DNA of 64,000 bases from Streptomyces marincola (lineage in GTDB: Bacteria; Actinomycetota; Actinomycetes; Streptomycetales; Streptomycetaceae): assembly GCF_020410765.1 (NCBI RefSeq), contig NZ_CP084541.1, positions 248,001 to 312,000 of the forward strand, written 5' to 3'. Shown piece after piece: positions 56,329-64,000 of the stretch (the first letter of the stretch is position 1; each line of letters opens with the position of its first letter). A program made the position numbers and the translations under genes. Under the pieces are notes generated by a model, which saw nothing but the letters and a program-made list of their open reading frames with translations, was not told the origin of the DNA and made no database searches.

Positions 56329-59300
56329 CTAAGACGTGGGGAGGTTCATCGGGGCTCCGCTGTCCGACGCGCGCAGTCCTTCGAGCACTTCGAACAGTTC
56401 GTCGTCGCTCGCCGCGGCCAGGTCGTGCGCGGGCCCCTGCGGGTCCTGCGCCCCCCACCGCGACAGGAGGTCCTTCAGGCGCAGCGCGATGGCGGTCCTC
56501 GCGTCGTCGTCCCCGGCGAACGGCGCGAGGTCCCCTTCGAGCCGGTCGAGGGCGGCGAGCGCCGGGGCGACGGGGGCGTCGGCCGCGGCGGCCCGCAGTT
56601 CGCCGACGAGGTGGCCGGCCAGCAGCGCCGCGTTGGGGTGGTCGAGCGCCAGGGTCGCCGGGAGCCGCAGGCCCGTGGCGCCTTCGAGCCGGTCGCGCAG
56701 TTCCAGATCGGTCAGCGAGTCGAAGCCGAGGTCCATGAAGCCGCGGGCCGGGTCGATGTCCTCGGGCGTCGTCTCGCCGAGCACGGCCGCCGCGTGGGCG
56801 CGGACCAGGTCGAGCACGACGCGTTCGCGTTCCGCGTCGGCCAGCCCTGCCAGCCGCCGCGCCAGCGGCTCGTCGGCCCCGGCCCCGCCCGGCCCGCCCT
56901 CCGAAGCGGCGGGCGCGCCCGGCGCGGCGGCGGCAGCGGGCCCGGCGGCGGCCAGGTGCCGCAGCGGCGCGGGCACCCGCGCCGGGTCCGGCGCGGCACG
57001 CAGCGCCTCGGTGTCGAGCCGCAGCGCGAGGACGGCCGGCTCGGTCGGCGCGAGCGCGGCGTCCAGCAGCGCGAGCGCGTCCCGGGTCGGCAGCGGCAGC
57101 ACGCCGGTGCGCCCGAGCCTGGCCAGGTCGGCGGCGCCCAGGTTCCCGGTCAGCGCGCTGCGCGCCTCCCACAGTCCCCAGCCGATGGACACCGCGGGCA
57201 GGCCGAGCGCGCGGCGGTGGTGCGCGAGCGCGTCGAGGAACGCGTTGGCCGCCGCGTAGTTGGCCTGTCCCGGCGACCCGAGCGTGCCGGCGGCCGACGA
57301 GAACATCACGAACGCCGCCGGCTCCAGGTGGCGCGTGAGGTCGTGCAGGTGCCAGGCCGCTTCGGCCTTGGCCCGCAGCACCGGTGCGAGGCGTTCCTCG
57401 GTCAGCGACTCCACGACGCCGTCGTCGGTCACGCCCGCCGCGTGCACCACCCACCGCAGGGGCCGGTCGGCGGGCAGTTCGGCCAGGAGCCGCCGCAGCG
57501 CGTCGGCGTCCGCCGCGTCGCACGCGGCCACCCGCACGTCGGCCCCGAGCCGTTCGAGATCGGCCACCAGCCCCGCGGCGCCGGGGGCGCGCTCGCCGGC
57601 CCTGCTGGTCAGCAGCAGGTGCCGCGCGCCGCGGGCCGCCAGGTGGCGGGCGACGAGGCCGCCGAGCGTTCCGGTGCCCCCCGTGATCAGCACGGTGCCG
57701 TCCTGGGGCGGCGGCGCCTGCCCGCCGCCGGGCAGCGGCACGTCCGCCAGGCGGGGGATCACCACCGCACCGCCCCGGACGGCCAGTTGGGGCTCGTCGT
57801 GGGCGAGCGCGGCCTCGGCCCCCGGGGCGCCGTCCCGCGGCGTCGCGGCGTCGGGTCCCGGGTCGTCCGGATCGAGGTCGAGCAGGGCGAAGCGCCCCGG
57901 GTGCTCGGCCTGGGCGGCCCGCACCAGGCCCCACACGGCCGCGCCCGCGAGGTCCCGTGGGGCCTCCGCCGGGCGCGCGGCCACGGCGCCGCGCGTCACC
58001 AGCACAAGACGGGTGCCGGCGAGGCGCGCGTCGGCCAGCCAGTCCCGCAGCAGCCGCAACGTCCGGGCCGTGGCCGCGCGCACGGCGGACGGCGGTTCCC
58101 CGGCCGGCGGCGGCACCGGAACGAGCGCCACGCGCGGCGGCTCGGCGGCCAGGGCGGCGAGGTCGCGGACGCGGGACGGCACCGGCCCGAAGGGCCAGCC
58201 GGCCGGCACGTCCCCGAGCAGCGCGACCCGCCCGGTCGGCACGGGCCCTGCCGGCTTCTGGGCCGGGCGCCAGTCGAGACGCAGCAGCGCGCCATCGGGC
58301 CGCCCCGGCCCTTCGGCGTCCGCGCGCGGCTCCCGCACCGGGCGCAGGACGAGTCCGGCCACGGACCCCAGCGGCGCCCCCGCCGCGTCGGCGATGTCGA
58401 GCGCGACCTCGTCGGGGCCGCGCGGCGCGATCCGCACCCGCAGCGCGGAGGCGCCGCCGCCACGCGCGCCGATGCCGCGCCAGGCGAACGGCAGCCGCGT
58501 GCCGCGGTCACCGTCCGGCACCCCGAAGGACCACGCCTGGAGGGCCGCGTCGAGAAGCGCGGGGTGCACGGTGAACCGGCGCGCGTCCGCGGCCTGTTCG
58601 CGGGGCAGGGCCACCTCGGCGAAGATCTCGTCGCCGCGCCGCCACACCGCGCGCAGCCCCTGGAACGCGGGACCGTAGGCGTAGCCGCGCGCCGCCGCGT
58701 CCCGGTAGGCGTCCGCGATGCCCACCGGCTCTGCGTCCCGCGGCGGCCACGCCAGCAGGTCGCCCGGCACCTCGGCCGCCCCGCCCGCGAGTGTGCCGGC
58801 GGCGTGCCGCGTCCAGGCGGCGTCCCCGCCGTCGGGCCGGGCGTGCAGGCTGAGCGCACGGCGCCCCGCGGTGTCCGGCGCGCCGACCGCCAGGTGCAGC
58901 CGCACCCCGCCGGAGGCGGGGACGACCAGCGGGGCGTGCAGGGCCAGTTCCTCGACGTGCCCGCCCCCGCAGCGCCGCGCGGCCCACAGCGCCAGGTCGG
59001 CGAACGCGGCCCCCGGCAGCAGCACCTCGCCGCGCACGGCGTGGTCGGCCAGCCAGGGGTGCGCGCGGGTCGAGAGCAGGCCGGTGAACAACACGCCGCC
59101 GGATTCGGGGAGTTCGACGGCGGCGTCGAGCAGGGGGTGGTCCGCGGGTGCGAGACCTGCCGACGCGAGGTCCGCCGCGGCGGGCGCGTCCTCCAGCCAG
59201 TGGCGTTCCCGCTGGAACGCGTAGGTCGGCAGGTCCGCCTCGCCCGCGGGCCCCGCCGCCGCGGCTCCGGGGAACGCCGCCGACCAGTCGACCCGCACTC

Positions 59301-61608
59301 CGGCGACGTGCAGCCGGGCGAGTGCGGTCAGGAACCGGCGGGCGGCACCGCCGGACCCGCGGCCGTCACCGGCCGCAGGGCAGCCGACGGCGACCCGGGC
59401 CGTGCCGGGGCCACCGCCCGCCGGGCCCGGCTCCGGCGGCGAGGCCGCCCCGACGCCGACGAACACCGTGTGCCCGCCCGCCGCGAGCGCCCCGAGCACC
59501 GCCGAAGGGTCGGCACCGAGCACGTGGAACGGCACCCCGGAGGCGCCGTTCGGCTCCGGCACGGGCCCGCCCGCCACCACCGCGCGGGCCGCCGCGTCCA
59601 GCGGTAACGCGCCGGCCGCGCACGCGGCGGCGAGCCGGTCCGCCGCGCCGCCGGCCACGGCCGCCGGGGCCACGCCGTGCGCGCGCCACAGCTCCGCGAG
59701 CGAGACCAGCACCGCCCAGCGCAGCGGGCCCGCGTCGCGCGCCTCGTCCTCGCCGCGCAGCGCCCTGGTCAGCGACCAGTCCGCCAGCGGCGCGAGCGCG
59801 TCGGCGCACTCGGCCATGCGGCGCGCGAACACGGGCGCGCCCGCCATCAGTTCGGCCACCGCGGCGGGCCGCACGCCGCCCGCTTCCGCGCCGTCCCCGG
59901 GGAACACGAACACGACCTTCCCCGGCTCCCCCGCCACCCCCGACGTCACGCCGGGCGCAGGACCGCCGTCGGCGAGCGCCGCCGTGGCGCGCACGAGGTC
60001 CGCCCGGTCCGCGCCCACCACGACGGCCCGGTGCTCGAACACCGCGCGGGTGCGGGCCAGCGCCGCGCCGATCCGCGCCGCGGAAAGCTCGGGGTGCCCC
60101 TCCGCGTGGGCGGCGAGGCGCCCGGCCTGCGCGCGCAGCGCGGCGCCGCCGCGCGCGGACAGCACCCAGGGCACCGCGCCTTCGCCCCGCCCTGCGGGCG
60201 CGTCCTCCGCCGGGGCCTCGGGCGCCTCGGCGGGCGCCTCCTCAAGGACGAGGTGCGCGTTGGTGCCGCTCACACCGAACGAGGACACTCCCGCGCGGCG
60301 CGGCTCCCCGTCCTCCCGCGGCCACTCCCGGGCGCTGGTGAGGAGCCGCACCGCGCCCGCCGACCAGTCCACCACCGGCGTGGGCCGGTCGACGTGCAGC
60401 GTCGGGGGCAGGGCGCCCCGGCGCATCGCCATCACCATCTTGATCACGCCCGCGACACCGGCCGCCGCCTGGGCGTGCCCGATATTCGACTTCACGGAAC
60501 CGAGCCACACCGGGCGCTCCCGGTCCTGCCCGTAGGTGGCGAGCAGCGCCTGGGCCTCGATCGGGTCGCCGAGCGTCGTGCCCGTGCCGTGCGCCTCCAC
60601 CGCGTCCACGGCCGCGGCCGGCAGCCCCGCGTCCGCCAGCGCCTGCCTGATCACGCGCTGCTGCGCCGGACCGCTCGGCGCGGTCAGGCCGCTGCTCGCG
60701 CCGTCCTGGTTCACGGCGGAACCGCGGATCACGGCGAGCACACGATGCCCGTTCCGCCGCGCGTCCGACAGCCGTTCCAGCAGCAGCAGGCCGACGCCCT
60801 CACCGAGGCTGGTGCCGTCGGCACGCCCGGCGAACGCCTTGCACCGCGCGTCGGCCGCGAGACCGCGCTGCCTGCTGAACTCGATCAGCGCCATCGGGGA
60901 CGCCATCAGCGTCACCCCGCCGGCCAGCGCCATCGCGCACTCGCCCCTGCGCAGCGACTGGCACGCCAGGTGCAGCGCCACCAGCGACGACGAGCACGCC
61001 GTGTCCACCGTCAGGGCGGGCCCCTCAAGGCCGAGCGTGTACGCGACACGGCCGGAGGCGACACTGCCGGTGCTGCCGTTGCCCACGTAGCCCTCGTACT
61101 CCGGCGGCACCCGCCGCAACCGGGACGCGTAGTCCTGGTAGATGACGCCCGCGAACACCCCGGTCGCGCTGCCGCGCAGCCCGGCCGGGTCGAGCCCGGC
61201 CCGTTCGAAGCACTCCCACGCCGTTTCGAGCAGCAGCCGCTGCTGCGGATCGGTGGCCGCCGCCTCGCGCGCGCTCATCCCGAAGAACGCCGCGTCGAAC
61301 CGGTCCGCGTCACGCAGGAAACCGCCCTCCCGGACGTAGGTCCTGCCGTGGCGCGCGGGGTCCGGATCGTACAGTTCCGGGTCCCATCCGCGGTCGGTGG
61401 GGAACGGCGAGATCGCGTCCCGCCCTTCCGTCACGAGCCGCCACAGGTCCTCGGGGGACGCGACGTCCCCGGGGTAGCGGCAGGCCATGCCCACGATGGC
61501 CACCGGCTCGCGGGACTCCGCCTCCACCTCGCGCAGCCGCTGCCTGGTCCTGCGCAGGTCGGTGGTCAGGCGCTTGAGGTAGTCGAGCACCTTCTCGTCA
61601 CTCGTCAT
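56329..61608 (-). CDS. pieA3: Type I PKS module 4 with degenerate AT, KS-(AT)-DH-KR-ACP (PieA3-like)
   Basis: A 1759-residue single module. Docking coiled coil, KS (Cys205, intact His motifs), a degraded AT (about 567-775), DH (HAVRGEVLLP His856, Asp1020 as DAALQ), KR (TDD where LDD is usual; Tyr1451), ACP (GFDSL Ser1631) and a docking tail (DDELFEVLEGLRAS). The AT starts with FVFPGDG for FPGQG; the GHSxGE nucleophile region reads AGGAADR near residue 652, no YASH or HAFH motif remains, and it is roughly 90-135 residues shorter than the sister ATs. It cannot load itself by the usual chemistry. By position it should add malonyl and make the C5'=C6' alkene, so an AT must act in trans. Confidence 0.9.
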   Translation of the reverse strand: MTSDEKVLDYLKRLTTDLRRTRQRLREVEAESREPVAIVGMACRYPGDVASPEDLWRLVTEGRDAISPFPTDRGWDPELYDPDPARHGRTYVREGGFLRDADRFDAAFFGMSAREAAATDPQQRLLLETAWECFERAGLDPAGLRGSATGVFAGVIYQDYASRLRRVPPEYEGYVGNGSTGSVASGRVAYTLGLEGPALTVDTACSSSLVALHLACQSLRRGECAMALAGGVTLMASPMALIEFSRQRGLAADARCKAFAGRADGTSLGEGVGLLLLERLSDARRNGHRVLAVIRGSAVNQDGASSGLTAPSGPAQQRVIRQALADAGLPAAAVDAVEAHGTGTTLGDPIEAQALLATYGQDRERPVWLGSVKSNIGHAQAAAGVAGVIKMVMAMRRGALPPTLHVDRPTPVVDWSAGAVRLLTSAREWPREDGEPRRAGVSSFGVSGTNAHLVLEEAPAEAPEAPAEDAPAGRGEGAVPWVLSARGGAALRAQAGRLAAHAEGHPELSAARIGAALARTRAVFEHRAVVVGADRADLVRATAALADGGPAPGVTSGVAGEPGKVVFVFPGDGAEAGGVRPAAVAELMAGAPVFARRMAECADALAPLADWSLTRALRGEDEARDAGPLRWAVLVSLAELWRAHGVAPAAVAGGAADRLAAACAAGALPLDAAARAVVAGGPVPEPNGASGVPFHVLGADPSAVLGALAAGGHTVFVGVGAASPPEPGPAGGGPGTARVAVGCPAAGDGRGSGGAARRFLTALARLHVAGVRVDWSAAFPGAAAAGPAGEADLPTYAFQRERHWLEDAPAAADLASAGLAPADHPLLDAAVELPESGGVLFTGLLSTRAHPWLADHAVRGEVLLPGAAFADLALWAARRCGGGHVEELALHAPLVVPASGGVRLHLAVGAPDTAGRRALSLHARPDGGDAAWTRHAAGTLAGGAAEVPGDLLAWPPRDAEPVGIADAYRDAAARGYAYGPAFQGLRAVWRRGDEIFAEVALPREQAADARRFTVHPALLDAALQAWSFGVPDGDRGTRLPFAWRGIGARGGGASALRVRIAPRGPDEVALDIADAAGAPLGSVAGLVLRPVREPRADAEGPGRPDGALLRLDWRPAQKPAGPVPTGRVALLGDVPAGWPFGPVPSRVRDLAALAAEPPRVALVPVPPPAGEPPSAVRAATARTLRLLRDWLADARLAGTRLVLVTRGAVAARPAEAPRDLAGAAVWGLVRAAQAEHPGRFALLDLDPDDPGPDAATPRDGAPGAEAALAHDEPQLAVRGGAVVIPRLADVPLPGGGQAPPPQDGTVLITGGTGTLGGLVARHLAARGARHLLLTSRAGERAPGAAGLVADLERLGADVRVAACDAADADALRRLLAELPADRPLRWVVHAAGVTDDGVVESLTEERLAPVLRAKAEAAWHLHDLTRHLEPAAFVMFSSAAGTLGSPGQANYAAANAFLDALAHHRRALGLPAVSIGWGLWEARSALTGNLGAADLARLGRTGVLPLPTRDALALLDAALAPTEPAVLALRLDTEALRAAPDPARVPAPLRHLAAAGPAAAAAPGAPAASEGGPGGAGADEPLARRLAGLADAERERVVLDLVRAHAAAVLGETTPEDIDPARGFMDLGFDSLTDLELRDRLEGATGLRLPATLALDHPNAALLAGHLVGELRAAAADAPVAPALAALDRLEGDLAPFAGDDDARTAIALRLKDLLSRWGAQDPQGPAHDLAAASDDELFEVLEGLRASDSGAPMNLPTS

Positions 61609-61674
61609 CTTGGCCTTGAACCCTTCCCGCGCACCGCGAGGACCGCGCCCGGCGGCCCGGGCCGGCGTGCCCCC

Positions 61675-64000
61675 TCATGAGCCGCGCAATTCGTTTTCGA
61701 CGATGTCGAAGATGTCTTCGAGCGTGGCGGCCTCGACATCGACGGCATCCCCGCCCCCGGCCGCCTCGCCCGCTCCGCCGCCCGGGGGTGCCTCGGCGCC
61801 GCCCGGGGGTGCCTCGGCGTCGAGTTGCCCCAGCAGGTCGCGCAGCCGTGCGGCGAGCCGCCCCCGCACCGGGTCGTCGGACGCCACGTCCCCGAGCACC
61901 GCTTCGAGGCCGTCGAGCCGCGCGAGCACGGGCGGAACGGCCGCCTCCTCCGCCAGCCGCGCGTCGAGGTGCGCCGCGAGCGCCGCCACGGTGGGGAAGT
62001 CGAAGATCAACGTCGCAGGCAGCCGGAGGCCGGTCACCGCGCCCAGCCGGTTGCGCAGCTCGACCGCCCGCAGCGAGTCGAACCCCGATTCGAGGAAGCC
62101 CCGCGCGGTGTCGACCTGTTCCGGCCCGGCCAGCCCCAGCACACCGGCCGCCTCGGCGCGTACCCGGTGGAACAGCGCCTCGGCCCGCTCCTCGCCCGAC
62201 AGCCCCGCCAGGCGGGCGGGGCCGGTCGCGGCGTCCGTCCCGGTCGCGGGAGCGCCCGCCGGGGCCGGCCTGCGGCGCGCCCGGCCCACGAGGCCGCGCA
62301 CCAACGGCGGCCGTTCCGCCGCGTCCCGCAACGCCGCCAGGTCCAGCCGCACCGGCAGCACCAGGGGCCGTTCCAGGCCGAGCGCCACGTCGAACAGCGC
62401 CAGGCCGTCCGCCGACGCCAGCGGCAGCACGCCGGAACGCCGCAAGCGGGCCAGGCCCGCCTCGCCGAGCCCGCCCGTCATGTCGCTGAGCGTTTCCCAC
62501 AGCCCCCAAGCCATCGACACCGCGGGCAGCCCGAGCGCACGGCGGTGCTCGGCGAGCGCGTCGAGGTACGCGTTGGCCGCCGCGTAGTTGCCCTGCCCTG
62601 CCGCACCGAGGATGCCGCCGGCCGCGGAGAACAGCACGAACATCGACAGGTCCGCGTCCCGGGTGAGTTCGTGCAGGTGCCGCGCCGACTCGGCCTTGGC
62701 GCGCAGGACGGCCCCGACCCGTTCCCCGGTCAGGGACGTGATCAACCCGTCGTCCAGCACGCCCGCGGCGTGCACGACTCCGGTGAGGGGGTGCTCCTGC
62801 GGCACGGAGCCGAGCACCTCGGCCAGCGCCGCCCGGTCGGACACATCGCACGCCACGGCCTTCGCCTCGGCACCGGCCTCGGCCAGCGCGGCCACCAGTT
62901 CCGCCGCGCCCTCGGCCGCTGGGCCGCGCCGGCTGACGAGCAGCAGCCGCCGCACGCCGTGTGCCTGCACCAGGTGGCGGGCGACCAGAGCGCCCAGCGT
63001 CCCGGTACCGCCGGTGATCAGCACGGTTCCGTGCCCGTTCCCGGCCGCGGGCGCCACCGCCTCCGGCCGCGCGGCGGCCAGGCGCGGCGCGAGCACCCGC
63101 CCGCCCCGCAGCGCGAGTTGCGGCTCCGCCTCCAGCGGAAGGCGGGGCAGCAGCTCACGCACGAGCCGCGCGGCCTCGTCGGCACCGCCGCTGTCGGTGT
63201 CGGTATCGGTATCGATCAGAACGATGCGCCCGGGGTGCTCGGCCTGCGCGGAACGCACCGCCCCCCACGCCGCCGCCGCCGAAAGATCGGTCACGTCCTC
63301 GCCGTTCCGCGTGCTCACGGCGCCCCCGGTCAGCCACACGAGCCGGTCCGTGGCGGAACGCTCGTGCGCCAGCCACTCCTGGAGAACCGCCACGGCACGC
63401 ACCGCCGCCTCGACGGGCCCCACCGCCTGAGCAGCCGTCCGCCCGCCGTCCACCGGTCCCGCGCCTCGCCACGTCACGACCGTGTCCCGCCGGGCCGGGG
63501 CCGCGGACGCCGCCACATCCGCCGTGACGTCGGCCCACTCGACGTGGAACAGCGCGTCCCGCAACGGCACACCCAACTGCTCGCGCCTGACCGGTCGCAC
63601 GGCCAGGGACTCGACGTCCGCCACCGGGGCACCGGTCTCGTCGGCGACCGAGAGGGTCATGGTGTCGGGGCCGGTGGGGGCCAGCCGGACGCGCAGGGCG
63701 GTCGCGCCGGTGGCGTGCAGCGTCACCCCGGACCAGGAGAACGGCAACCTGACCTCGTCGACACCGTCGAGGAGACTCGCGTGGAGGGCCGCGTCGAGGA
63801 GCGCGGGATGCAGGTCGAAGTCGTCACCGTGCCGCTCCTGCGGAAGCCGGACCTCCGCGAACACCTCGTCCCCGCGCCGCCACGCCGCGACCAGCCCACG
63901 GAACGCGGGACCGTACTCGAATCCGCTCTCCGCGAGCCGGTCGTAGAAGCCGGCCAGCGGGACAGCAACGGCCTGGGGCGGCGGCCAGACACCGGACAAC
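61675..64000 (-). CDS. pieA2: Type I PKS module 3, C-terminal part DH-KR-ACP (PieA2-like)
   Basis: About 775 residues are visible; the gene continues past the right edge, so KS, AT and the N-terminal DH half are unseen. Present: second half of DH (HPALLDAALHA, catalytic Asp), KR (GTGTLG; LDD, B-type; FSAAGG serine; NYAAAN tyrosine), ACP (GFDSL) and a docking tail (LEDIFDIVENELRGS) fitting the EEKxxxYLKR-type N-terminus of the next protein. A tandem repeat encodes EAPPGGAEAPPGG before the tail, and TDTDTD lies in the linker before KR. In the piericidin scheme it makes the C7'(methyl)=C8' alkene; the unseen AT should then be methylmalonyl-specific. Confidence 0.9.
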   Translation of the reverse strand, partial: LSGVWPPPQAVAVPLAGFYDRLAESGFEYGPAFRGLVAAWRRGDEVFAEVRLPQERHGDDFDLHPALLDAALHASLLDGVDEVRLPFSWSGVTLHATGATALRVRLAPTGPDTMTLSVADETGAPVADVESLAVRPVRREQLGVPLRDALFHVEWADVTADVAASAAPARRDTVVTWRGAGPVDGGRTAAQAVGPVEAAVRAVAVLQEWLAHERSATDRLVWLTGGAVSTRNGEDVTDLSAAAAWGAVRSAQAEHPGRIVLIDTDTDTDSGGADEAARLVRELLPRLPLEAEPQLALRGGRVLAPRLAAARPEAVAPAAGNGHGTVLITGGTGTLGALVARHLVQAHGVRRLLLVSRRGPAAEGAAELVAALAEAGAEAKAVACDVSDRAALAEVLGSVPQEHPLTGVVHAAGVLDDGLITSLTGERVGAVLRAKAESARHLHELTRDADLSMFVLFSAAGGILGAAGQGNYAAANAYLDALAEHRRALGLPAVSMAWGLWETLSDMTGGLGEAGLARLRRSGVLPLASADGLALFDVALGLERPLVLPVRLDLAALRDAAERPPLVRGLVGRARRRPAPAGAPATGTDAATGPARLAGLSGEERAEALFHRVRAEAAGVLGLAGPEQVDTARGFLESGFDSLRAVELRNRLGAVTGLRLPATLIFDFPTVAALAAHLDARLAEEAAVPPVLARLDGLEAVLGDVASDDPVRGRLAARLRDLLGQLDAEAPPGGAEAPPGGGAGEAAGGGDAVDVEAATLEDIFDIVENELRGS

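Noticed and set aside
59366..59809. A frameshift as the cause of the degenerate module-4 AT
   Set aside because: Neither other frame carries AT motifs, and the frame stays open from KS to ACP, so an in-frame loss is more likely.

Overview
The window is very GC-rich actinomycete DNA, most likely Streptomyces or a close relative. Codons mostly end in G or C, GTG starts are common, and the gene set is typical of the group (purB, ROK and HutC-type GntR regulators, eukaryotic-type Ser/Thr kinases, sbcCD, a modular polyketide synthase). No rRNA, tRNA, CRISPR array, insertion sequence or integrase was seen.

Layout. 1-31 kb is mostly housekeeping and accessory chromosome: the 3' part of purB; a ROK regulator; a GntR regulator divergent from an SDR gene, with a DasR-like operator between them; a GNAT acetyltransferase; a DUF885 protein; an operon of one lipoprotein and two tandem receptor-like kinases fused to ligand-binding domains; sbcD-sbcC; an FMN reductase and a luciferase-like monooxygenase; YigZ; a CoA-binding protein; a choice-of-anchor K-like protein; an SDR; a four-gene metal or metallophore ABC import operon with a Zur-box-like palindrome on its first start codon; an SDR-TetR pair; a HAD phosphatase; a secreted subtilisin; a VOC protein; and a methyltransferase gene broken at a 22-bp perfect hairpin. 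Several convergent gene pairs are separated by strong GC hairpins that probably act as bidirectional terminators.

31.1-64 kb, all on the minus strand, is one type I polyketide operon running off the right edge. Read in the direction of transcription it holds: a partial DH-KR-ACP protein; KS-AT(degenerate)-DH-KR-ACP; KS-AT(methylmalonyl)-DH-ER-KR-ACP; KS-AT(malonyl)-DH-KR-ACP; KS-AT(methylmalonyl)-ACP-KS-AT(malonyl)-ACP-TE; a methyltransferase; an SRPBCC cyclase-like protein; an AsnB-type amidotransferase; a UbiG-like methyltransferase; and an FAD aromatic hydroxylase. Domain order, extender choice and tailoring genes match, carbon by carbon, the distal half of the piericidin A skeleton, a polyketide pyridinol that mimics ubiquinone. 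I therefore assign the locus to the piericidin (pie) family. Gene symbols follow my memory of the published order (A1-A6, B1, C, D, B2, E) and are inference.

Working model: modules 3-8 finish the chain, TE and PieD release it as an amide, PieC may help close the pyridone, PieE hydroxylates the ring and PieB1/PieB2 O-methylate it. The most unusual points are the dead acyltransferase in module 4, a block of foreign-looking G/T-rich codon use across the module-7 AT, and an Asp-to-Val change beside the phosphopantetheine serine of the module-7 ACP.
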